Source of the DNA: JAGTRI01 sp964580405
Lineage (GTDB): Archaea > Thermoproteota > Bathyarchaeia > Bathyarchaeales > DTEX01
DNA length: 11,753 bases
NCBI GenBank assembly: GCA_964580405.1
Contig: CAZOKM010000052.1
Span: 1 to 11,753, forward strand
Direction: 5' to 3'
The notes beneath the pieces were generated by a model, which had not been told where the DNA came from, made no database searches, and worked only from the letters and a program-made list of their open reading frames with translations. The translations under genes and the position numbers were made by a program. Position 1 is the stretch's first letter, and the number at the start of each line of letters is the position of its first letter. Below are positions 5,655 through 11,525 of this stretch, in pieces.

Positions 5655-7658
5655 TTGACCGCGCTCGCAAAAGTCTTGGTCACTTCAGCTTGGCCGTACA
5701 TCCAGCACGTTCTCCACCTAGGTAACCTCCTCCCCATACTGTCAGCCGACGTTTATGCAAGGTACTACAGGCTCAGGGGAGACGATGTCCTGTTCGTAAG
5801 CGGTTCAGACGTGCACGGGACGCCCGTCGAGGTGGAAGCCGTCAAACAGGGAGTCTCGCCGAAGGAGCTGACGGAAGGGAACCACGCGCTCGTCTGCGAG
5901 CTTTTCAAGAAATGGGGCATCTCGTACGACAATTACACGACCACCGAAAGCCCCGTCCACAAAGAAGTCGTCACGAAAATACACCGTGAAATAGACAAGA
6001 ATGGTTATGTTTTCACCCAAGAATCTGAACTGCCCTACTGTCTAGAATGTAGGCGTTTCCTGCCCGACAGGTTCGTCGAGGGAAAATGCCCGTTCTGCGG
6101 CTACGAAGGCGCCAGGGGAGACCAATGCGAGCAGTGCGGAAGACTAATTGACCCAATCGCGCTCCTCGAAATCCGTTGCTCAATATGCGGGAAGACGCCC
6201 GTCTTCAGGAAGGTGAAGCACTGGTACTTCGACCTCCCCAAATTCTCGGAGCAGCTCCTGAACTACATCGAAAACAACAGGCAGCTCCCCGACAACGCCC
6301 GAAACTTCAGTTTGAACTATATTAAAGAGGGGCTAAAGCCGAGACCGTTGACGAGAGACAGCGAGTGGGGCATCCCCGCGCCCTACAAAGGCGCGGAGGA
6401 CAAGGTGCTTTACGTCTGGTTCGAGAACGTCCTGGGCTACGTCTCAGCCACGGTCGAGTACTGCAGGCAGCACGGCGACGAGGAAAGGTGGAGGCAGTTC
6501 TGGTTCGACAAAGACTCGAAGGTCCTCTGCTTCATCGGTAAAGACAACATCGTGTTCCACACTCTCATCCTTCCCGCGCTGTTACTAGCTACGCACGAGG
6601 GCTACAACCTGCCATGGAATGTGAGCGCAAATGAGTTTCTAAATTTTGAGGGGCAGAAGTCTTCGAAGAGCCGCGGAATCGGCATCTGGATAGACGAAGC
6701 CCTCGAGCTGTTCCCCGCGGACTACTGGCGGTACACTCTTATCGCCAACCGCCCAGAGGCGAAGGACACGAACTTCAGCTGGGCGGTCTTCCTCGAGAAG
6801 GTCAACGCGGACCTCAACGACACGCTGGGCAACTTCGTCCACCGCACCCTCACCTTCATAGCCCGATACCACGACGCAAAAGTCCCGACCGCGAAAGGCT
6901 TGGACGAGGAAGACGAACGTCTACTTCAACTAATCAAGAAAACGTTCGATAACGTGAACGAAAGTTTCGAAAAATTCCAGCTGCAGGACGCGACGCGGCA
7001 AATCCTCGACTTAAGCCGAGAAGGGAACAAGTACCTGAACGACAAGAAGCCGTGGAAAACCGTCAAAGAGGACCCCGAAAGGACAGCGAACACGCTCTAC
7101 GTGTCCGTCCAGATCGTCAAAGCGTTGTCCGTGCTGCTGGAGCCCGTCATCCCCTTCACGTGCGAGAAGCTCCGCGGGCAGCTTAACCTGCCGTCCAGCC
7201 TTAAGTGGGAAGACGCGGTCGAGTCGCTTCCGGAGGGTCACAAGATTAATGAACCCCAGCCGTTATTCAGCAAGATAGAGGACTCGGAACAAACGATTCA
7301 AGAGAAGCTGGAAAAGGTGAGGTCAGTGTCTCAGAAGGTCTCGTACGAAGAATTCTCGAAAATGGACTTGCGCGTGGGGAAAATCGTGAAGGCGGAGCCA
7401 GTCCAGGGCTCAAACAACCTGATCAAGCTCTTAATTGACGTAGGCGAAGGCCAAACAAAAACCGCCGTGGCGGGAATAGCCAAGTACTACAAGCCAGAGC
7501 AGCTCATAAGCCAGCAACTTGCCATAATAATGAACCTCGAACCACGAAAAATCTACGGCATACAATCCGAAGTAATGATTCTAGCTGCACAAGACGAAAA
7601 GAACGTAGTACTGCTCCAACCAGAAAAACCGCTGAAAAACGGCGCAGAAATAAGTTAA
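5655..7658 (+). CDS. metG: Methionyl-tRNA synthetase with C-terminal tRNA-binding domain
   Basis: Charges tRNA-Met, including the initiator, with methionine; class I synthetase, cytoplasmic. 667 residues. Seen: TSAWPY at 10-15 and the HIGH-type motif HLGN at 21-24; double zinc knuckle C129/C132, C145/C148, C158/C161, C175/C178; WYFDLPKFSEQL near 190-201; LYVWFENVLGY near 252-262; KMSKS-type loop KSSKS at 335-339; DYWRYTLIANRPEAKDTNFSW near 356-376; alpha-helical anticodon domain to about 505; then an EMAP/Trbp111-type OB fold from about 566 (FSKMDLRVGKIVKAEPV to the end), which binds tRNA. Start: no in-frame ATG occurs before codon 570, and a TAG at 5622-5624 closes the frame upstream, so a non-ATG start is compulsory. 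TTG 5655 fits, but its GGAGG (5650-5654) touches it directly. TTG 5676 would cut into the catalytic start VTSAWPY. Confidence 0.96.
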   Translation: MTALAKVLVTSAWPYIQHVLHLGNLLPILSADVYARYYRLRGDDVLFVSGSDVHGTPVEVEAVKQGVSPKELTEGNHALVCELFKKWGISYDNYTTTESPVHKEVVTKIHREIDKNGYVFTQESELPYCLECRRFLPDRFVEGKCPFCGYEGARGDQCEQCGRLIDPIALLEIRCSICGKTPVFRKVKHWYFDLPKFSEQLLNYIENNRQLPDNARNFSLNYIKEGLKPRPLTRDSEWGIPAPYKGAEDKVLYVWFENVLGYVSATVEYCRQHGDEERWRQFWFDKDSKVLCFIGKDNIVFHTLILPALLLATHEGYNLPWNVSANEFLNFEGQKSSKSRGIGIWIDEALELFPADYWRYTLIANRPEAKDTNFSWAVFLEKVNADLNDTLGNFVHRTLTFIARYHDAKVPTAKGLDEEDERLLQLIKKTFDNVNESFEKFQLQDATRQILDLSREGNKYLNDKKPWKTVKEDPERTANTLYVSVQIVKALSVLLEPVIPFTCEKLRGQLNLPSSLKWEDAVESLPEGHKINEPQPLFSKIEDSEQTIQEKLEKVRSVSQKVSYEEFSKMDLRVGKIVKAEPVQGSNNLIKLLIDVGEGQTKTAVAGIAKYYKPEQLISQQLAIIMNLEPRKIYGIQSEVMILAAQDEKNVVLLQPEKPLKNGAEIS

Positions 7659-7825
7659 AAATCCAGAAGTAGATTCACGCAGTAGATGGCTTTTTCTATC
7701 AAATACGCAGATTACTTCGTCGATTATAAGGTTCCTTTCCAGCCCGACTAAAACAGGGGAAGTCAACTGCCAAGAATGTTACGCATAAGAAAACCACAGT
7801 AAAATAAAGGATACTAGAACTTTCC

Positions 7826-7841
7826 CACTTCAATTGAAGTG
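7826..7841. repeat. 16-bp perfect palindrome
   Basis: CACTTCAATTGAAGTG is self-complementary over all 16 bases. It lies about 20 bases after a TATA-like AAAATAAAGG and just before the GGGTGA and ATG of a tiny frame, which is where a promoter-proximal operator would be. No regulator can be assigned. Confidence 0.55.
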
Positions 7842-7856
7842 TTAGGGTGAAACATA

Positions 7857-7895
7857 ATGAGAGACTCAACGGTCTTGGATGGATACAATTACTAG
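7857..7895 (+). other. 12-codon small frame with strong ribosome binding site (leader peptide or gene remnant)
   Basis: ATG 7857, preceded by GGGTGA with six bases between, encodes MRDSTVLDGYNY and ends in TAG. The same frame then stays open 19 more codons (KSVDENKYFKYLQGEFTQ) to a TGA. This could be a decayed small gene, a leader peptide or chance. I do not recognise it. TAG is an ordinary stop for other genes here (fwdB, ftsZ2), so recoding is not the default reading. Confidence 0.25.
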
Positions 7896-7948
7896 AAGTC
7901 GGTTGATGAAAATAAATATTTCAAGTACTTACAAGGGGAATTTACTCA

Positions 7949-7965
7949 ATGACAATCTATGTCAT
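7949..7965. repeat. Inverted repeat across the stop codon of the 117-residue gene
   Basis: Perfect 6-bp arms ATGACA (7949-7954) and TGTCAT (7960-7965), loop ATCTA containing the minus-strand TAG. On the minus strand it may form a weak hairpin at the transcript end; T-rich DNA follows. Confidence 0.35.
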
Positions 7966-8310
7966 AACTTCTTTAAATTGACTATCTAAAGGGGGCAATC
8001 CAACGGCTTCACGATATTTGTTACATAAAATCAGTCCCTGTTCAACTTGATCAAGATTAGCACAAACATGATCTTCTCCCGTTGATGAAAATACCATGAT
8101 TAATTGTTGAGCATTGCTTTTCATTCTCTTTATAATTTTTGGAAATTTATCTCTATATTTTTGTGGATAGCTTTTTGGTAGGTTATCAACGTCTGTGTGA
8201 CCATGATGAACACCCGTGGATCGTCTGCCCCACAGCTTAAGTGTATATAGCTTATTCAAAATGAAACCTCTGATATGATCATCGTCACCTTCTTTTAACT
8301 CTGGGGGCAT
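7957..8310 (-). CDS. Uncharacterised 117-residue protein with HTDxDNLPK motif
   Basis: I do not recognise a function. The predicted protein is soluble, without signal peptide or membrane segment: an acidic start (MPPELKEGDDDH), a basic GFILNKLYTLKLWGRRST stretch at 15-32, a histidine-rich HHGHTDVDNLPKSYP at 35-49, a lysine-rich helix candidate at 50-66, then LIMVFSSTGEDHVCANLDQVEQGL at 70-93. The pattern HT-x3-NLPK-x2-P then a basic helix and a strand-turn with S-T-G recalls short uncharacterised archaeal proteins with HTxxxNLPKGxP, possibly winged-helix-like; this is from memory and unchecked. ATG 8310 lies 28 bases after an excellent TATA, so the mRNA is probably leaderless. It is divergent from a winged-helix regulator across an operator-like region. 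AT-rich codon use differs from the neighbours. Stop TAG. Confidence 0.65.
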   Translation of the reverse strand: MPPELKEGDDDHIRGFILNKLYTLKLWGRRSTGVHHGHTDVDNLPKSYPQKYRDKFPKIIKRMKSNAQQLIMVFSSTGEDHVCANLDQVEQGLILCNKYREAVGLPPLDSQFKEVMT

Positions 8311-8334
8311 GGGATTATATTAGCACGAAATATG

Positions 8335-8342
8335 TATATAAA
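8335..8342 (-). promoter_or_regulatory. TATA box of the 117-residue protein gene
   Basis: The minus strand reads TTTATATA, a consensus archaeal TATA box. Its centre is 28 bases ahead of the first base of the ATG at 8310, so transcription should begin at or next to the start codon, giving a leaderless mRNA. Confidence 0.75.
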
Positions 8343-8345
8343 GCT

Positions 8346-8378
8346 TTGGAATTTTTTCCAAACATATTGGAAAAAATT
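8346..8378. promoter_or_regulatory. Operator-like array of TTGGAA half-sites between twin promoters
   Basis: Three half-sites alternate in orientation: TTGGAA (8346-8351), TTCCAA (8356-8361) and TTGGAA (8367-8372). The last two are the core of a perfect inverted repeat with 12-bp arms, AATTTTTTCCAA (8350-8361) and TTGGAAAAAATT (8367-8378), around ACATA. The array occupies the BRE positions of both divergent TATA boxes, so a bound protein could block TFB access to both. The adjacent winged-helix protein is the natural candidate; that link is inferred. Confidence 0.65.
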
Positions 8379-8384
8379 TATATA
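8377..8384 (+). promoter_or_regulatory. TATA box of the winged-helix regulator gene
   Basis: TTTATATA, the same octamer as the divergent promoter. With A-rich GGAAAAAA just upstream acting as BRE, transcription should start near 8406, leaving a leader of about 30 bases before ATG 8438. Confidence 0.75.
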
Positions 8385-8406
8385 GTTGGTAAATAAATAC
8401 AAAGCG

Positions 8407-8419
8407 TGCGTTATACGCA
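8407..8419. repeat. Inverted repeat at the regulator's transcript start
   Basis: Perfect arms TGCGT (8407-8411) and ACGCA (8415-8419) around TAT. It coincides with the predicted transcription start and could be a second operator or a 5' leader hairpin. Confidence 0.4.
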
Positions 8420-8437
8420 TTGATCGAGGAAGAAAAA

Positions 8438-8755
8438 ATGGAAGACGAAAAATACGCTACATTAGGTGTCCTTACCATGATATTCGAAAGCCCCGCAGCG
8501 AGATTGCTGGACCAAAGCCTTCTGGTAGGAAATATGGAACAAACTGTGTCCATGCTCGCTGAATCAACTAATTTATCGTATAAAACAGTGAAGACGAGTC
8601 TCCAGAAACTAGAAAAAATTGGATTCGTCACACCGACTAGAAAGATTGGGAATGCGCAAGCTTACAAGTTTGAGGTTACAAACGATTTACATGAACTGAT
8701 AGAATGCGCACAACATCTTCAAATAAAACTATTGAAAGACGAACGTGCGCCATAA
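8438..8755 (+). CDS. Winged helix-turn-helix transcriptional regulator
   Basis: 105-residue DNA-binding protein, probably a dimeric local regulator. Seen, numbered from ATG 8438: a helical N-terminal part (ATLGVLTMIFESPAARLLDQSLL, 7-29); a helix-turn-helix with TVSMLAESTNL as the first helix (36-46), SYKTVKTSLQKLEKIGFV as recognition helix and exit (47-64); a beta wing TPTRKIGNAQAYKFEV (65-80); and a C-terminal helix TNDLHELIECAQHLQIKLLK (81-100) that could dimerise. This layout is seen in MarR/ArsR/TrmB-like archaeal regulators; no subfamily can be named. ATG 8438 has GAGGA seven bases upstream (8426-8430); TTG 8420 is in frame but upstream of that site. It lies beside an inverted-repeat operator candidate and diverges from the 117-residue gene, suggesting self-regulation. 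Confidence 0.85.
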   Translation: MEDEKYATLGVLTMIFESPAARLLDQSLLVGNMEQTVSMLAESTNLSYKTVKTSLQKLEKIGFVTPTRKIGNAQAYKFEVTNDLHELIECAQHLQIKLLKDERAP

Positions 8756-8798
8756 AAACCTTTTAACCACATAATTAAAAGCGTTCTATATCAATGAT

Positions 8799-8837
8799 AG
8801 ACATTTTTTCCTTTTATCTCTCCATCGCAGATAAAAA
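8799..8837. terminator. Shared bidirectional terminator between regulator and ftsZ2
   Basis: Stem TTTTATCT (8812-8819) with AGATAAAA (8829-8836), loop of nine bases. On the plus strand T-runs (TTTTTTCC before the stem) follow the regulator stop, and on the minus strand the A-run at 8833-8838 becomes six Ts after the ftsZ2 stop. It therefore can serve both converging genes. Confidence 0.6.
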
Positions 8838-8850
8838 AGGAGCGTTAACT

Positions 8851-9951
8851 CTAGATCTGGTACAGACCTAGGTTAACGTTGTGGGGCTTCGCGGTTTCCC
8901 CGTTCTGGTCGAGCTTCGTTATCTCGGGCATCGCTGAGCCGTAGCCGTCGAGGAGGTACTGCGAGTGGACCCCCGTCATCACGAGAGTCACCTTCATAGC
9001 ACCACCGAGAGCGGGATTAATTCTCGCCCCCCATATGACTAGCGCATCGTCGCTCATCATCTGCGTAACGATCTCGCCGACGCGGTTGGCCTCGTCAATC
9101 GTCATCTGGTCGTCGCCCGCAACGTGGATCAAAGCGCCCTTCGCCCCTGCGTAGTCAACGTCCAAAAGCGGCATTCTAAGAGCTTTCTGCACCGCTTCCT
9201 CGGCGCGGTTCGGAGCGTCAGACTGCCCGACGCCCGCAACGGCCACGCCGCCTTTACGCATGATCGTCCTGAAGTCGGCGAAGTCGAGGTTGATCAAGCT
9301 CGGTAGAGAAATCGTTTCGGTTATTCCGCTGATCATGTTGGCGAGGACGCCGTCGCCGACCTTGAACGCTTCGTTGATGGGCAGCTGGGGAACCAGCCTC
9401 ATCAGCTTGTTGTTGTCTATGACGATGACGGTGTCGCACTCCCTCCGAATCTCAGTCAAGCCTTTAATTGCGTAGGCGATGCGCCCCTTCTCGATCTTGA
9501 ACGGCATGGTCACCACGCCCACGACGATGGCTCCCTTCTCTCGGGCTAGCTTCGCGACGACGGGCGCTGCGCCCGTGCCTGTTCCGCCGCCCATGCCTGC
9601 TGTGACGAAGGCTATGTCGACGCCTTCTAAGATTTTTGAAACTTGTTCAGTTGACTCCTCGATGGCTGCTTTGCCCACCTCTGGGTCGCCGCCTGAGCCC
9701 AGGCCGCGGGTCAGCTTCTCGCCTATGAGGAGCTTCATTTTGGCGTGGGTGACCCTAAGGTGCTGCATGTCCGTGTTCAGCGCAACGCACTCGGCGGTCA
9801 CGTTGCCCGTTTCCATCAGTCGGTTGACGGTGTTGTTCCCCGCTCCGCCGACCCCCAACACCATGATGCGGCAATACCCTGGGTCCCTGACTCCCTCAGG
9901 AATCGTTTCGTCCCACGTGTACTGGAGGGCTTTGTCAGCTATCTTTGGCAT
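8851..9951 (-). CDS. ftsZ2: Cell division GTPase FtsZ, FtsZ2 type
   Basis: Tubulin-homologous GTPase forming the midcell division ring. 366 residues. Seen: nucleotide-binding start VLGVGGAGNNTVNRLME at 31-47; ALNTDMQHL at 57-65; TRGLGSGGDPEVG at 81-93; tubulin signature GGGTGTG at 121-127; TVIVIDNNKL at 174-183; T7 catalytic loop NLDFAD at 221-226; PLLDVDYAGAKGALIH at 261-276; VIWGARI at 305-311. LTRGLGSGGDPEVG, IDNNKLM, GITETISLPSLINLDFAD and DVDYAGAKGALIH are closer to what I recall of FtsZ2 than FtsZ1. A polar linker (about 335-358) ends in NVNLGLYQI, a likely conserved tail for an anchor such as SepF. The ATG at 9951 lies inside the 3' end of the cdrS-like gene, a 17-base overlap implying translational coupling. 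Stop TAG. Confidence 0.95.
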   Translation of the reverse strand: MPKIADKALQYTWDETIPEGVRDPGYCRIMVLGVGGAGNNTVNRLMETGNVTAECVALNTDMQHLRVTHAKMKLLIGEKLTRGLGSGGDPEVGKAAIEESTEQVSKILEGVDIAFVTAGMGGGTGTGAAPVVAKLAREKGAIVVGVVTMPFKIEKGRIAYAIKGLTEIRRECDTVIVIDNNKLMRLVPQLPINEAFKVGDGVLANMISGITETISLPSLINLDFADFRTIMRKGGVAVAGVGQSDAPNRAEEAVQKALRMPLLDVDYAGAKGALIHVAGDDQMTIDEANRVGEIVTQMMSDDALVIWGARINPALGGAMKVTLVMTGVHSQYLLDGYGSAMPEITKLDQNGETAKPHNVNLGLYQI

Positions 9952-10099
9952 CTTTCTCTCTTCCCCACAACTCCGAAGAAACGAGGTCTCGAATCGCCAC
10001 CCGAATGGCTTCAGCTCTGTGCGGGTAGTACCGCTTAGAAACCAGCTCGTCCAACGCTTCCAAATACGGCTCGGGAAGATACAGCGTAATAAGCTTCAT
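9935..10099 (-). CDS. cdrS: Ribbon-helix-helix regulator, CdrS-like, overlapping ftsZ2
   Basis: 54-residue CopG/Arc-type DNA-binding protein. Seen: strand MKLITLYLPEPYL, helix EALDELVSKRYYPHRAEAIRVAIRDLVSSEL, the classic RHH order with the R-x-EAIR turn, then a charged tail GREKDAKDS. ATG 10099 is chosen because GGTGAT, matching the 16S 3' end, lies four bases upstream (10104-10109); the frame extends nine codons further without a ribosome site. Its stop overlaps the ftsZ2 start. In haloarchaea CdrS, a short RHH protein encoded directly upstream of ftsZ2, controls ftsZ2 and cell division, so the same role is likely here by position and fold. The symbol rests on that analogy. Expected to bind palindromes in its own promoter. 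Confidence 0.85.
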   Translation of the reverse strand: MKLITLYLPEPYLEALDELVSKRYYPHRAEAIRVAIRDLVSSELWGREKDAKDS

Positions 10100-10343
10100 T
10101 TCAATCACCGAACCAATAGAACGCATATTATGTCATAAATACGTGTATAACATGCCTTAATCATGATTCATACATGAACGTTACATTATCTTATAAAACT
10201 TTCTGTATCTCTACGTATGCCTGTGGCGAATTTATGTCAATATACGTTGTTTAAACATATATTATTAACGGTAATAATGCTATGAGCGCGCGTCACCCAC
10301 CCAACTTCGGGGATAGTTACGCTTATATCCGTTTCTCGCTTGG
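10100..10343. promoter_or_regulatory. Palindrome-rich divergent control region of cdrS-ftsZ2 and the methylthiotransferase gene
   Basis: AT-rich stretch of about 245 bases between divergent genes, no small gene recognised. For cdrS, GTATTTATGAC on the minus strand (near 10131-10141) is a TATA candidate giving a leader of about a dozen bases. For the plus-strand gene, CTTATATC (10322-10329) would start transcription near 10350, practically at the start codon. Between them lie TTATG-T-CATAA (10128-10138), AATCATGATT (10159-10168), TGTTTAAACA (10248-10257) and ATTATTA-ACGG-TAATAAT (10261-10278). Confidence 0.55.
10261..10278. repeat. Inverted repeat ATTATTA-ACGG-TAATAAT
   Basis: Perfect 7-bp arms with a 4-base centre, about 45 bases upstream of the methylthiotransferase TATA box. 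The half-site geometry is compatible with binding by a small dimeric regulator; none is assigned. Confidence 0.5.
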
Positions 10344-11525
10344 ATGTCCATGATTGCCTTGCCGCCTGCCCTTGTTCCAGAGGACCATGAACCAAGAGAG
10401 GCAAGACAACCAACTCTTAAAGACAGAAAGGCGGTTTACGCGGAAAATTATGGTTGCGCCGCCAACACATTCGACTTCGAAGTCCTTCTGGGGCACATGG
10501 CAAGCCTGAACTATCATCCAACAGAGGATGTTGGCTCAGCCGACGTCGTTTTGGTGAACACCTGCGGGGTCAAGAAGCCAACAGAGGACCGAATACTCGG
10601 AAGGCTGCGAAAACTGAGCCAGACCCGAAAGCCGCTGATAATCGCGGGGTGCCTCCCGAAAATAGACCTCAAAGCAATCATGGGGGCTGCCCCGAACTTC
10701 GCCGCAGTTTTGGACCCGCGAAGCGTCGAAAGGATAGTTGACGCCGTAAGGTCCGCCGAGAACGGCGAAACTGGGCGAATCTTCTTTTCGGACAAGTCTG
10801 CTGCCAAGCTCGAGATGCCAAAAGTCAACCTCAAGCCGCCCATAAGCATCATCGCCGTCTCGGAGGGCTGCGCTGGGGCTTGCGCCTTCTGCTGCGTCAG
10901 GTTCGCCCGGGGGGCTCTTTCCTCGTTCCCCAAAGCGTCAATCGTGAAAGGCATTCACAAAGCAGTGCGAAACGGCGCGAAGGAGGTTTGGTTAACCTCT
11001 CAGGACACGGGAGCCTACGGGACGGACATCGGGTCGAACCTTGCTGAGCTCCTCAGGGAATGCTGCAAAGTCGAGGGCAAATTCTGGATAAGAGTCGGAA
11101 TGATGAACCCTGACCACGTCTTGCCCCTCCTGGACGAGTTGATTGACGCCTACAGGGACGAGAAAGTCTTTAGGTTCCTGCACCTTCCAGTCCAAAGCGG
11201 GGACGACGGCGTCCTGAAACGGATGAACCGCAGGTACTCCGCCGACGACTTCAAGGCGATTGTGCAGAAATTCAGGGAGGAACTGCCTGACCTGACCCTT
11301 TCGACCGACGTCATCTGCGGGTTTCCGGGAGAAACCGAAGAATCTTTCGCGAGGACCCTCGGTCTCGTTGAGGAGGTTAAGCCCGACGTCGTTAACATTT
11401 CGAGGTTCTTTCCCCGCCCCCGCACGCCAGCTGAACGGATGAAACAGGTCGACATCGACGAGATAAAGGCGAGAAGCCGAGAACTAACGAGGCTCGTAAA
11501 GAGTTTATTTAGGTTTGGAGAATAA
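10344..11525 (+). CDS. Archaeal MtaB/CDKAL1-type tRNA methylthiotransferase, no TRAM domain
   Basis: Radical SAM enzyme expected to add a methylthio group to t6A37 of tRNA (ms2t6A), strengthening decoding of ANN codons. Seen (393 aa): N-terminal methylthiotransferase domain with Fe-S cysteines C38 (ENYGC), C74 (NTCGV) and C103 (AGCLP); radical SAM C176-x3-C180-x2-C183 in SEGCAGACAFC; VWLTSQDTGAYG near 215-225; RVGMMNPDH near 250-258; FLHLPVQSGDDGVLKRMNRRY near 278-298; TDVICGFPGETEESF at 321-335; FFPRPRTPAERMKQV at 355-369. It stops soon after the conserved KARSRELTRLV, so the C-terminal TRAM RNA-binding domain of about 60 residues is absent. A roughly 29-residue N-terminal extension precedes VYAENYGC; ATG 10350 or a later start is possible. 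Its TATA at 10322-10329 implies a very short or no leader. Confidence 0.9.
   Translation: MSMIALPPALVPEDHEPREARQPTLKDRKAVYAENYGCAANTFDFEVLLGHMASLNYHPTEDVGSADVVLVNTCGVKKPTEDRILGRLRKLSQTRKPLIIAGCLPKIDLKAIMGAAPNFAAVLDPRSVERIVDAVRSAENGETGRIFFSDKSAAKLEMPKVNLKPPISIIAVSEGCAGACAFCCVRFARGALSSFPKASIVKGIHKAVRNGAKEVWLTSQDTGAYGTDIGSNLAELLRECCKVEGKFWIRVGMMNPDHVLPLLDELIDAYRDEKVFRFLHLPVQSGDDGVLKRMNRRYSADDFKAIVQKFREELPDLTLSTDVICGFPGETEESFARTLGLVEEVKPDVVNISRFFPRPRTPAERMKQVDIDEIKARSRELTRLVKSLFRFGE

Larger units (their letters stand above)
7659..7956. other. AT-rich intergenic stretch without a convincing gene
   Basis: Nearly 300 bases in which I find no convincing gene or tRNA. It starts with a T5 run (7691-7695) that could end the metG transcript. 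It then holds a TATA-like AAAATAAAGG near 7801-7810, a 16-bp palindrome at 7826-7841, a good GGGTGA ribosome-binding sequence at 7845-7850 and a 12-codon frame from ATG 7857 ending in TAG. From here to about 8850 the DNA is visibly more AT-rich than the flanking genes, suggesting acquired DNA or remnants. Confidence 0.5.

Noticed and set aside
7857..7950. Pyrrolysine read-through of TAG in the small frame
   Set aside because: fwdB, ftsZ2 and the 117-residue gene all end in TAG here, so TAG works as a stop; no pyl gene or insertion element is visible.
7957..8755. Calling the divergent unknown/winged-helix pair a toxin-antitoxin system
   Set aside because: Known TA pairs are usually co-directional and overlapping; neither protein shows a toxin motif. 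Kept only as a possible selfish module.
9479..10138. Plus-strand frame of 219 codons opposite ftsZ2 and cdrS
   Set aside because: Low-complexity proline/serine-rich translation typical of the antisense of a GC-rich gene; no motif, and it runs through two well-supported genes.
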